From Escarpia spicata (lineage: Eukaryota; Annelida; Polychaeta; Sabellida; Siboglinidae), in contig OZ023205.1 of NCBI GenBank assembly GCA_963995525.1, positions 56,323,174 through 56,387,173 of the forward strand: a stretch of DNA of 64,000 bases. The letters run 5' to 3'. The position numbers and the translations under genes are program-made. Positions 48,112 to 58,434 of this stretch are shown one piece after another; positions within the stretch are counted from its first letter, which is position 1, and each line of letters starts with the position of its first letter. Under the pieces are notes generated by a model, which saw only the letters and a list, made by a program, of their open reading frames with translations, searched no databases and was not told where the DNA came from.

Positions 48112-49022
48112 TAATGTGGCCTTTGTGGAAGATGAGGAAGAAGACCAGGATATATCAACAATCCGTGTTCCTGTATCAGATGACCTCAGTGAATCTTTGC
48201 AGTCTGTGGCTGAGGATTTGTATCAGCAAGGCAAATCTACAACAGACACATAACCTCAGCCACACACATACCATATTAGCCCACAATCTTACACTTGCCA
48301 GCAATATACGTTGTGCCCATTATGCATAACTCCTCTATTTTATGAATGAATAAATGAACTTTATTTCGGTTACAAGTACAAATTAATGAACATATGTACA
48401 ATGGATTATAAAAACAGAAGAACAAAAAAATATTGGAACCATGGAGTTTCTCTAGAAACCAGTAGGGGCTTATAGCAAGGACCACCAGAAATAATAATTT
48501 AACAATAGTTTCCTTGTTCCATAAAATTAAAGCATAAAAGTAGGACAGTAAAGTTCTTCTGGAACTCAGTGAATAAATCATCTCATAGATGCAGTTAATG
48601 TATACACATACATTACTTACAATACAATACATTATTGCACGGATGCATAATTTTAAGCAGTTTATTGATTGTTACAGGAGGAGCCAGCAATAAAACCAAA
48701 GAAACAAAAACAAGTTGTAAAGAATGTTAGTTCATAATTATTATATAGCTGTATTGTATGCGATATGCAATTAATAAAATTTTAATTTGTTATGTACCAT
48801 ACATATTCAACATTTAATGATAAACCCATGGCACATTTATTTTTAGAAACTACTTTTTTTTTAATACATTTTAGACTACATTTACCGAAATGCTTTTGAA
48901 ATAAAATGGGTACATATTGTTACAGAAGTCATCAAGAAGCCTATTCAAATCTGGACAAGCATCGAGTGTTAAACAGCTAGTAGGCGAGAACACAGAACAA
49001 GATACCATCCTGTCTGAATAGG
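48112..49022 (+). CDS. Tentative 3' exons of an unknown acidic/lysine-rich protein
   Basis: Three phase-0 compatible pieces follow good acceptors: from 48112 (DFNVAFVEDEEEDQDISTIR...), from 48679 (EEPAIKPKKQKQVVKN, donor-like gttagt after it) and from 48930 (KSSRSLFKSGQASSVKQLVG... ending TAG at 49020-49022). The first piece needs a weak donor (gtatca after IRVP) to reach the second; otherwise it runs to its own stop at 48254. The composition suggests a nuclear protein tail. A similar acidic-then-lysine pattern (SDDTSVEIPLVSEEVVYATP) is found on the other strand at 55640-55717. I do not recognise the family. LINE-B lies immediately downstream. Confidence 0.3.
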
Positions 49023-49753
49023 TATTTTGCATGTTATTAGCTGCCTCTGGTGTTCACTTCATATCATACTGAACAATCTCTTGCTCAAGAACATAACTGG
49101 CATTCACTAAAGTTAATAAAACAAAACCATTATCAAAACAATTCGAGGCTATATTTGGCGGAGATAGATCGTAGAAATTGGTGGTGTAAAAAAGTGGATA
49201 AACAAGTGTAATTACTCATTGATAAGTATTATTTTTGCTTTAATATCATTCATAAAGTTGCAATAAACATATATTGAGTAGCAGTTGTGCTTAAAGTTAG
49301 TTAGTTAAAGTATTTTAGAACACCTTAGTATAGTGAGTGATAATAGGGTAACTCACTTAGGCGGCTTAGCCTTCGAAAAGTTGTAAACAAGATTTAACAA
49401 AACTGATTATGTGGTAGAATATATAGGAGATAAAGTAACAACCATCAAACTACTTACATAAGATAATATCTGTGTAAGCCAGTACTTGCTATATATTTTG
49501 GTTAGGTAGCATTGTTGTTAAAATTAAGCAAGGGCGATAGTCGGGCGGCGTAACCTAAATAAATAAAGCAGCCTAACATAACGTAATTGATTGTATTTAA
49601 ATTAGGTCACTACCGGTGATGTTAGCGTTCGTGTTAGGATAAATAGTCGGCTGTGTAATTTAAATTTGTAACCTAAAGTGTGCTGTAGTACACAGGAAAC
49701 AGTCTTTATAAAGACTAAGTTAGTTAAGTTATTAAATCAATTATGATCGGGAT

Positions 49754-50962
49754 ATGGCGCCTTGCAAGCGGCAAGTCAAGGCAAAGCGACACTTGGTGTG
49801 CGATCACTGCCATAGCTGGGTAGATTTTGCATTGTCCGGGTGTGGAAAGTCATGGGCAGAAACCATGGAGGAAGGATTCATCTTTCAGAGCATTGTATGT
49901 TGGAAGGTGGAGTGTTTGCAGAAGGAGATAGTTAGGTTGACAGATATTGTGAAGGGAATGGAGATGGGAATTAGCAAGGAGGCAGGTCGAATGGAAAGAG
50001 ACGACAGGGAGAGAGATGAGGATACTGCAAGACTGAAGGAGAATAGCAGTGGCAAGAAAACTGAGGAAAGGAGATTGAGAGGAGAGAAGGTGATTGGAGG
50101 GGAAGAAATTGGAAAATCGACAACAGAAAACGTGACAAGCGTGAAGGTGACAGGGAAGAAAGTGACTGTAGAGAAGGAGGGAGGGAAGATGGAACGGGAG
50201 AGGAGAGAGGAAAATGAGACGGGACGAAAGAAGGAAGTGAGAGCAAATGTGATAGAAGAGAAGTCGATAAAAGGGACGCTGACAGGAGGAAAGGTGACAA
50301 GAGAAAAAGCGACAGGAAAGAATGGATCGGATGAGAATGTGACAGGAGAGAAGACGGCAGGGGGGAAAGACAACAACCAGACAGATGCAAACCGAAGAAG
50401 GCGCTATTCTAAGGCAGTGATTGAGGGGGCAATGAGGAAAGAGAGGGTGTTTATGGGTGACTCCATTATGAGAAAGACGGACAAGACACTGAGCGAGGGG
50501 AAGGACATCGTTGTTTGTTTACCGGGGGCTAGGATTGAACATGTAACTGACAGGGTAGAGAAGGTATTGGGACATGGCAAGGAGGGGTCTATACTGGTAC
50601 ATGTAGGAACAAATAATGCAGACAGGGAGGGAACAACTGCGATAGTACAGAAGTATAGACAGTTAGTGAGGAAGCTAAAGAAGACGAGAGTCGAACAGGT
50701 TATTTTGTCAGGAATTTTGCCAGTAATGGGAGGAAGGGGGGCAACGTATAGAAACTGCAAGAGGATGGCGATCAATGCACTAGCTGAGCAGATGTGTGAA
50801 GAAGAGGGGGTGGGATTCACAGATTTATGGGGATACTTTGTTGGGAGGGAAGATATGTACATGAGAGATGGCCTCCATCTTAGTGGAAAGGGGGCAGCAG
50901 TTTTCTCAGAGAATCAGCTGCAATCTGTTGACAGTGGGACAGGTTGCATCTGTTTAAACTAG
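49754..50962 (+). CDS. LINE-B ORF1: zinc-motif and SGNH esterase protein, intact
   Basis: 402 residues with no lesion. The N-terminus has a cysteine/histidine cluster (CDHCHSWVDFALSGCGKSW) like half a PHD/RING-type zinc site. Residues about 90-215 are a low-complexity, very basic and glutamate-rich region (many EKVTGEK-like units). Residues about 228-395 form an SGNH/GDSL hydrolase: block I MGDSIMR with Ser237, block III HVGTNN with Asn287, block V RDGLHLSGKG with Asp372 and His375, so the catalytic set appears complete. CR1 ORF1 esterases are thought to act on lipids or help the ribonucleoprotein interact with membranes; the role is not settled. The stop overlaps the start of ORF2 (50944), as in many two-ORF LINEs. 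Confidence 0.93.
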   Translation: MAPCKRQVKAKRHLVCDHCHSWVDFALSGCGKSWAETMEEGFIFQSIVCWKVECLQKEIVRLTDIVKGMEMGISKEAGRMERDDRERDEDTARLKENSSGKKTEERRLRGEKVIGGEEIGKSTTENVTSVKVTGKKVTVEKEGGKMERERREENETGRKKEVRANVIEEKSIKGTLTGGKVTREKATGKNGSDENVTGEKTAGGKDNNQTDANRRRRYSKAVIEGAMRKERVFMGDSIMRKTDKTLSEGKDIVVCLPGARIEHVTDRVEKVLGHGKEGSILVHVGTNNADREGTTAIVQKYRQLVRKLKKTRVEQVILSGILPVMGGRGATYRNCKRMAINALAEQMCEEEGVGFTDLWGYFVGREDMYMRDGLHLSGKGAAVFSENQLQSVDSGTGCICLN

Positions 50963-53839
50963 ATTCGCAGGGGGGACTCACAGAAAAGCCTGAAAATGGA
51001 GGCATAGATAAAGACAGCACAAATAAATCAACAAATAACAGTCTGGAAAACTCTTCTGAAGCTGGATATAAATGTGTTTGTTTAAATGCAAGGAGTATAG
51101 TAAACAAAAGAAATGAACTAAACATTATGGTAGAAGATATTGACCCTCATATAATAGGTATAACCGAATCCTGGACCACCACCGATATATCAGATGCTGA
51201 ATTGGGACTGACAGGATATGTAATGTTTAGAAAAGATAGAATAGGAAGAAAGGGAGGTGGAGTTATTTTATATATTAAAGAATCTATTCAGGCTTATGAA
51301 ATAAAATTAGAAAGAGAAGCAGATTGCGAAGAAGCTGTTTGGTGTAACATAGTTACAGGAAACTCAACGTTAACAGTTGGGTTAGTTTATCGAAGTCCAA
51401 ACATAAGCATAGAAGAGAATGAACAAATACAAAACGCTATAAGGGAAGTAAGCAAACGGGACTGTATTATTATGGGGGATTTTAACCATGGGCATATACA
51501 ATGGAAATCTCTACAGATTATGGGGAGAGAGGACCACAAGTTTTTAGTTTTAGTTCAAGATACATTCCTTTCTCAACATGTGGTAGAACCAACCAGGGAT
51601 GAGAATGTGTTAGACATAGTTTTGTCCTCACAGAATGAATTAGTTGACAATGTCAAGATATGTGAGCCACTGGGGAGTAGCGATCACAACCAGATACATT
51701 TTACCATCAAAGTAAAAACAGAAAGGAATAGCAAAAAGCAGTATAGGAGAAATTTCCACAAAGGAAGGTATAAGGACATGAGGAAATATTTAGCAAAGAT
51801 AGACTGGAATAAGACACTGAAAAATAAGACGGCAACAGAATGCTGGAATATATTAAAGAGTGAAATTAAGTGCATAATCGATAAATTTGTACCCTTCAAA
51901 AAACAAGGAAAACGGTCCAAAAAGAAACACTTATCGAAAGAAGCCATTAGAAAAATTAAGTATAAACAAATGATGTGGAAGTCATATAGATGTACTGGAA
52001 ATGATGAAGACTACAACAATTATAAAGAAGCACTTAACCAAGCTACAGCTGAAATTAGAAATTCAAAGAGAAGCTATGAACAACAATTAGCTAGTAATAT
52101 AAAACATGACAGCAAGAGTTTTTATGCGTATGTTCGAAGCAAACAGAAAGTTCAAGATAAGGTCGGTCCTCTAGAAGATAGTGCTGGAAATATAATATCA
52201 GAGGGATTCATAATGGCAGAAGACCTGAATGAGTACTTTAGTTGTGTTTACCAGGGAAGATATTAGTTCACTGCCAATACCAGAGGCTAAGTTCAAGGGG
52301 GCAGATTCAGACTATTTAGGACAATTAATTGTAACCCCGGAAATGGTAGCTAAGAAAATAAGGGCTATGAAGGAGAATGAATCACCTGGAGTGGATGGTA
52401 TTCCACCCAAACTACTATTGGAAATTGTAGAACAAATTAGCATACCACTTGCAACAGTTTTCAACTTGTCATTAGAATAGGGAGTGGTTCCTTTAGAATG
52501 GAAAGAAGCAAAAATTATACCGTTATTCAAAAAAGGTTCGAGAAACAAGTCAGAGAACTATAGACCAGTGAGTTTAACATCAGTGATTTGTAAATTATTA
52601 GAAAGACTAATTCAAGATCACATGGTGGATTTTCTTGTTAAACAAAACTTGATAAACCCATCTCAACATGGTTTTTTTAAAGCGAGGTCATGCTTAACAA
52701 ATATGTTATGTTTTTTGGAAGACATCACTAAGTGGGTAGATGAGGGATCACCAGTAGATATCGTCTACTTAGATTTTCAAAAAGCTTTTGACAAAGTACC
52801 ACATCAAAGATTACTGCTTAAACTAAAGGCCCATGGCATAGGAAATGGTATAATAAAATGGATAGAACAATGGCTAATTGACAGAAGACAACGTGTAGTA
52901 GTTGATGGGGAGGCTTCAAACTGGAAATCGGTATTGAGTGGGGTACCACAGGGATCAGTATTAGGTCCTATATTATTCTTAATATACATCAACGATTTGG
53001 ATGATGAAATAACAAGCAAGGTGTTGAAATTTGCGGATGATACAAAAGTGTTTAGAAGGATTAAAAGTGATGGAGATAGACAGCATTTACAAGATGATCT
53101 TGATAGGTTGATCAAATGGTATGAAAAGTGGCAAATGATGTTCAATTTTGGGAAATGTAAATGCCTCCACATAGGACATGGGAACGAAGAGGTAGAATAT
53201 ACAATGGGGGGTACTGTACTAAGTACTACTATAAAAGAAAAGGACTTAGGGTTAACCGTTAGTGCTGATATGAAGATTTCAGAGCAGTGCGGAATTGCAG
53301 CTTCAAAGGGAAATCAAATCCTTGGATTAATTAGGCGAAACATAACGTATAAGGAAAAAGAGCTAATAATACCGCTGTGCAAAACAATAGTTAGGCCTCA
53401 TTTAGAATATTGTATTCAAGCGTGGAGGCCATATCGCAGGAAGGACATAGATATGCTAGAAAGAGTGCAGAGGAGAGCAACTAAAATGATACCAAATCTG
53501 AGGGATCTTAGTTATGAAATACGCCTAAAAAAATGCGGTTTAACAACACTAGAGACCAGGAGATTGAGAGGAGATCAGATAGAAGTGTTTAAAATATTGA
53601 AGGGTTATGAAAATATTGATAGAAATATGTTTTTCTCAGTTAAGAAAGATAGAAGGACTAGAGGACATGATCTTGCATTAGCAAAGGAGCAGAGTAGATT
53701 GGATATAAGAAAGTTTTCATTTTCACAAAGGACTGTAAATGAATGGAACAGATTGCCTGCTGATTGTGTGGGTGCTAGTAGCGTGAATATGTTTAAAAAT
53801 AAAATCGACACATACCTCAGACGGGCGGGATACACATAG
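50944..53839 (+). pseudogene. LINE-B ORF2: endonuclease-reverse transcriptase with two lesions
   Basis: From ATG 50944: APE-type endonuclease (LNARSIVNKRNEL, ITESW, IMGDFNHG, GSSDHN) and a basic linker, then the reverse transcriptase ([37 protein letters not shown] at 53030-53044) and the CR1-type C-terminal domain ending at 53839. Lesion 1: a frame change near 52240-52255 (net +1), where FSCVYQGRY-stop should continue as VFTREDISSLPIP. Lesion 2: an in-frame TAG at 52478-52480 just before GVVPLEWKEA, one base from a lysine codon. The element encoded by this copy would otherwise be complete, so it is recently dead, or the lesions are assembly errors. Confidence 0.93.
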
Positions 53840-54140
53840 ATAAAAAGGTCGGACTCTCGATAAGCCAAGGGCTTCCTTGTCCACCTGCTACCTAGAGTTA
53901 ATTCTCTGGGTGGCAATCTTGTTAAATCTTGTTAAATCATATTTTGAGGCAGGAAATCTATTGATCCAGCATCGTTGTGATTTACAGAAATCTGTACATG
54001 AATAAATTGGATTTTTATCCAAAGACAAAGTAACCGGTTCTAAAAATGTACTGCCTAAAAACTTATGTTTATAAATATGGATAGTTGTACATTGTCTTTA
54101 TTAGTATTGACAATAAAATGCATGTTTTAAACATTTACAG

Positions 54141-54590
54141 TTGAAAGATGTTAATCGCGATGCACTACTTGACTTCATCCAAACTGCTGTGAGTCTCCAT
54201 CCACACCTACGGGATCTGCTGCCTGGTGACATCGCTCTGACTGAGCCAACATCTCTATCAGTTAGCGAGGACATCCCTTGGTGTCACTGCGGTCGATGTC
54301 GACAAATGCAGTCATGGTCGTTGCCTTCTGAAGACTGCTGAAAGAGACATAAATTATGTAGTGCTGCGAAGGTCGGTAGTTCTTGTAGCTCTACGAGATG
54401 TGAATGACTTGTTTGTATACAATGTCCAGCCAACAAATGACAACTTTCATCATGCAGCTTACAGACAATTTGTTTTATGGTGGTTTCATCACTTGGGAAG
54501 TGGCAACAGGTTTGTCTTACCCAGTTGTGTTGTGTGAGCTATAAGGGATAGGTTTCCATCACCTGATGGTATGTATACGGGTCTTAAGGT
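54141..54590 (+). pseudogene. P2X7 intracellular-domain-like exon, broken
   Basis: After an acceptor (tttacag), the frame reads LKDVNRDALLDFIQTAV, then IPWCHCGRCRQM to a TGA at 54339-54341. In another frame the domain resumes: INYVVLRRSVVLVALRD, then FHHAAYRQFVLWWFHHLGSG, NRFVLPSCVV, an in-frame TGA at about 54529-54531 where the family has tryptophan, and AIRDRFPSPDGMYTG. This cysteine-rich module (W-C-x-C-G-x-C, then CC and an AAYRQ...LPSC block) is the C-terminal cytoplasmic domain of vertebrate P2X7 receptors. In invertebrates it occurs widely as stand-alone multi-copy genes without a channel. The CC cluster expected after RQM is missing at the frame break. Two lesions make this a pseudogene. 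Relation to the exons at 48112-49022 is possible but not shown. Confidence 0.8.
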
Positions 54591-54814
54591 TGCCCGATTG
54601 GTTTGATTGGGTAAACAACACAATGTGTATACACTCACACTGATACAGTCAGTTCATTTTAAAATGTGTACCCATTCTCGAGGTAATTGATAATGCAAAA
54701 AACATTATTTTGATGTTTATGAAATGATGATATATCATTTTGATCATTTTATCATGTGTATAACACCTTTATAAAATAAATTTAATTTGTGTACATATAT
54801 ATACCGGGGTATAC

Positions 54815-54850
<36 letters not shown>

Positions 54851-55630
54851 GTGTCTTTTTCTGCAATGAAAAGGACACATTTTGTAGAAAAAGCCAAAGT
54901 TATCAATTACAATAAAGATATATATATATTTATGTCATCTGTCATGGAGGAGTAAAAATACAACCATTAATGTGGCCAAAGCTCGTTTGATGTCGTAATA
55001 AAGAAACAATGGATACTGAAGGTTGGTAACAGGCAACTTTTATTGCCAACTGGTATGCAATTCAATCATACCAGAAATGTGTAATTCACATAGAAAGCAT
55101 TGCATACATAAACGTTTGCTATGGCAATGCAATGCAAACTTATTGATTTACACAATGACAAACAGTAGATAACTATACAGTGAAGACACTGCTACTCTAC
55201 ACAATGACATCAAAGGTGAGGGGGCAACCTGCCCAAGTGACATACTGATAGCAAACGAGAATAAACCACAATTGCTTGTTACAATCAACATGGCTACGGA
55301 GGAAGAGAGGAGGTGGAGGTGAAAGTAAATTACAATAGACCTCAAACAACACAACTTACTTCGGTAGTTCTCTAACCCGAACTGAAAAGCATAGCTATCT
55401 CATGATGCTGTTCTGCAGTGAAGAAACATTATAATAATGACATTGTAATGGGATTTATTATTTGTCTTTTGAAATTATATGATGATTACTCGGTTAGTGT
55501 GGTAAATTTATTGTTCTTGATGAATATCATATTCTACTAAAACGTATATGCGTTACATTACATGCTATAATCTAGCATTTACTACATAATAGTGGAAACA
55601 CACAAAAATATATTTCTTACATTTATGTTT
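54591..55630. repeat. Gene-free stretch with AT microsatellite
   Basis: An AT tract at 54793-54850 is followed by a small hairpin (gtgtctttttctgc... aaaaggacac). A candidate 22-nt micro-exon on the - strand near 55363-55384 has both splice signals but no context. No gene recognised. Confidence 0.4.
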
Positions 55631-55637
55631 CAAATAC

Positions 55638-55717
55638 CTTTTTTTTTGTTTTTCTGTGGTGTTGCATATACAACTTCTTCACTCACAAGAGGTATCTCCA
55701 CACTTGTGTCATCACTG
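55638..55717 (-). other. Candidate - strand exon
   Basis: Flanked by tttgttttcag (acceptor) and gtattt (weak donor after an A-run). It encodes SDDTSVEIPLVSEEVVYATP followed by lysines. Acidic then basic composition, like the tentative exon at 48112. No family recognised. Confidence 0.25.
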
Positions 55718-55964
55718 CTGAAAACAAAATAACAGTACACATATCTCCTCTGTCACATTCAATATTTACACACTTCAAAGTTCTTCAATGGCCCAAATTA
55801 TGTCATAGGAATACAAACAAAATACTACAAATGTAAACTGTTTCACATTAATTCCTGATTAGTCTTATGTCTACATGCATACATGAAGTAGAGCTATTCT
55901 TAGTAGCAATATTGCTGGTTGCATGTAGTCTTCGTTGTTGCGAGGTCAAATAGGTATATTCATT

Positions 55965-56365
55965 ATCTATACAGGTCCCAAGTGACACATCTACACAGAC
56001 ACCTACAGTTTGCACTGCCAGCACAACAACACAAACCAGTGACTTGATGTGAAGTGCAAGGAAGTTTGCTCACGATCATGAAGAATGCACTTTTATACAG
56101 GCCTGGAACATTTCGAGAAGTTTCTTTTTGTCTTGCAATCACTTGGCCCAGCAGCATATAACCTACGTTATTATCATGGTGTGATACCATCTATGTCAGT
56201 GGAAGATAAATTCTTTGTTACTCTTGTGAAGATGCGCCAGCACAAAACTAACTTTTAACTGGTACAATGTTTGGTAAAACTGAGGCCACTCTGTCGAATA
56301 TTTTTATTACCTGGATAAATTTCATGGTTTGTCAGTGGGGGACTGTCTGATATTATTTGATGGAA
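55965..56365 (+). pseudogene. Fragment of a THAP/DDE_Tnp_4-type transposase
   Basis: Readable pieces: STQTPTVCTASTTTQTSDL, TGLEHFEKFLFVLQSLGPAA, YHGVIPSMSVEDKFFVTLVK followed by MRQHKTNF, and, after a frame change, MFGKTEATLSNIFITWINFM. TQT-rich linkers, an 'FYTG...F..L' block and an HTH of the form 'sxEDqffltLvkmR...FgxsxstvSniFxtWi' are what I recall from PIF/Harbinger- or ISL2EU-like transposases that carry an N-terminal THAP finger. Only the region ahead of the catalytic domain remains. Stops and one frameshift are present. Confidence 0.7.
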
Positions 56366-57049
56366 ACTGTAATTGGTCACTGACAGAGGCTTGTGTCAAC
56401 AGACAGCACCCACTAGATCACTGAACAATTGCATGTACATTTTAAGCTGGCAAATAGTGGACTGTAACTAATGTGTAATGAGAATCCTTACTGCACTGGT
56501 AGAACCTGAGAACCTTTAAAACAGCAGTAGACATAATTATCAATGCAATATAAAGATATGATCTAGGATTAAAATAGCTTAGGTATAAAATAATATAAAA
56601 AGTAAAATAACATAGGTATACTCGGAAAGGTTAAAGAATATTTAGGCAAAAATTATAAGGAATATTATTCACATGTTTTACTATACATGTTGCAGTTATT
56701 CCGTCACTCCAGTTATATTAGTATTATGTCGTTACAACTGTTTTTAACTCTCATTACTACTGTTTTTAACTAAAAATGCACGTTATGCATATGTATCTTG
56801 TTAACAAATAAAGTTTTATCATAGTTCATATCTTTCTTCTTTCTGGGGTAGGGTGGTAGGGGCAAAAGTAGAACAGATAATGCATGTGCATTTTCTTAAA
56901 CAATGTTTTACTGCGCTACATGCAAGATTGCAGTTCACCAACTCTCCTGCAAGGTTTCTACAACCACTGGAAATTGGCCTAAATAGCAGAGTATCCGGAT
57001 AAAATCCGACAGTATTTTTTAATAACACATGTAATGTATAAAATATTCA

Positions 57050-57235
57050 CGAAATGGTCTACTTGAATACTTTATTTCCAGGTGTATCTTCACTGGCAGC
57101 ATATAGTCTAGAGAGCTACTAAACATGTCAACACTTTACTTCTATCATAACTCTTAATGATTTGTAACTATGATTCACCAAAAAACATTTCATTAATAAT
57201 TACAAATTCACAATATAGTCCAAGGGACTTCAGTT
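57050..57235 (-). repeat. Dispersed repeat, copy 2 (partner at 20395-20550)
   Basis: Inverted copy of the intronic repeat near 20.4 kb. Landmarks are tttatttccaggtgtatctt and tcacaatatagtccaaggga. Confidence 0.75.
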
Positions 57236-57925
57236 TACTCAGCTGTATAAATAACCGGATACCGCGCTATATAAGAACTTAACTTTTTTACCTTTTAGGT
57301 TCAATTCAGGTTGGACCTCTCACAGACTTGCATTAAAATTAATATTGGTAATAATTCCTATACAGGAACTTATTTATGATTGCAGACACGAAATAAAAAG
57401 AGTAAAATTATAGTCGTTTTTTTCACTATTTTTCATTTCTACGCACTGTTAGCACGACCAGTCCCTTGAAACTGTACACAACAATCTGTTTGAACAAAAC
57501 AGTTGCCCTTGGATTTGGTAGTAATAGCCATGGTTTTCTTGTAAATAAAGAGACCCGTTGGCTTCTTTCAGGTAAGGAACTGTTAAGGGAGAAATGTTAT
57601 CTTCTCTTGCTGTGTAAACAAATTTAACTTCCAAAATTGTATCTGTGTCGATTACTGCCAAATATGCCACATGCCTGAGTCTGAACTTTAAACTTTTTTT
57701 TCAAATTGTTCCACTGCCACATTCTCGTACCTACGGTCATGCAATACAGCTGGTGTTCTAATGTCTACAAAAGTAATTCCATATCTCTCTTCTCTGTGGC
57801 CTTGCAGATGGCACCAAAGTTTTATGAGGTCAGATGATGTAGTCTGACATCCTCCTCTTACTTCATAGTTGCCCTTTCCAATTCAGTGGCCTGCTCCTCG
57901 CTGATCTCCGAAATCTGAACGTAAT

Positions 57926-57962
57926 GTAATAATAATAATTATTTATTTCTTATATAGCGCCC
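57926..57962 (-). repeat. L2/SINE-like 3' tail
   Basis: On the - strand it reads ggcgctatataagaaata followed by an (att)n run, the well-known 3' end of L2/CR1-clade LINEs and of SINEs that borrow their tail. The same gcgctatataagaa string occurs on + at 57263-57276. Only the tail is recognised here; it abuts the YqaJ-like exon. Confidence 0.6.
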
Positions 57963-58406
57963 CATCCAAATAACTTGTTTTTCCGATAATGTATCATCGG
58001 TTGTCATGGTTGTTAAATTGTTTTATTTAAATCACTGACTTAAATCAATCTTACACTAAAAAATAATTGATTTCTTATTTGATGATTTGTGTGAATTTTT
58101 TTATACAAAAGTACAATTTTTGTTTAAAGGTGCTCAATCAGTTCGTTTGCCCATCGCCAATCCTGTTCTATTATGTCCAGATGTGTAATGTGTGAATAGT
58201 TTAACTAGTGCTCACAGTCGGTTTAATAACAAATGCGTACTTGTTTTATTAATTGTCAAAAAAAGTTGTCGTTACACCGGGTATAGCTGGCGAAAGCCAA
58301 TTGCGCTGTCGACCTACTGCACCATTTCGGTCACCTGCTTTACGCGATATCAGCATGCCATGCATTCGAAAACAATAACAACACATACGTGCTTTGGCGT
58401 ATCAAG

Positions 58407-58434
58407 ATGAAGATTCCAAAGAGCTTGTACGAAG
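58407..58434 (+). other. Candidate first coding exon, very short
   Basis: ATG AAG ATT ... GAA G followed by gtatgt (58435) would encode MKIPKSLYE plus a split codon. No continuation was found, so this may be chance. Confidence 0.12.

Larger units (their letters stand above)
49250..53940 (+). mobile_element. LINE-B: nearly complete CR1-type retrotransposon
   Basis: An estimated 5' leader (about 49250-49753), an intact ORF1 with an SGNH esterase domain, an ORF2 overlapping it by 19 bases, a short 3' leader, and a 3' end made of two direct copies of aatcttgtta (53915-53934). An esterase-bearing ORF1 and a short tandem-repeat 3' tail are hallmarks of CR1. Only two lesions are seen in ORF2, so this is a young copy. 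The 5' boundary and target duplication were not resolved. Confidence 0.9.

Noticed and set aside
49885..50862. Long - strand open frames opposite LINE-B ORF1
   Set aside because: Antisense shadows of a purine-rich coding strand; serine/proline/leucine-rich with no domain.
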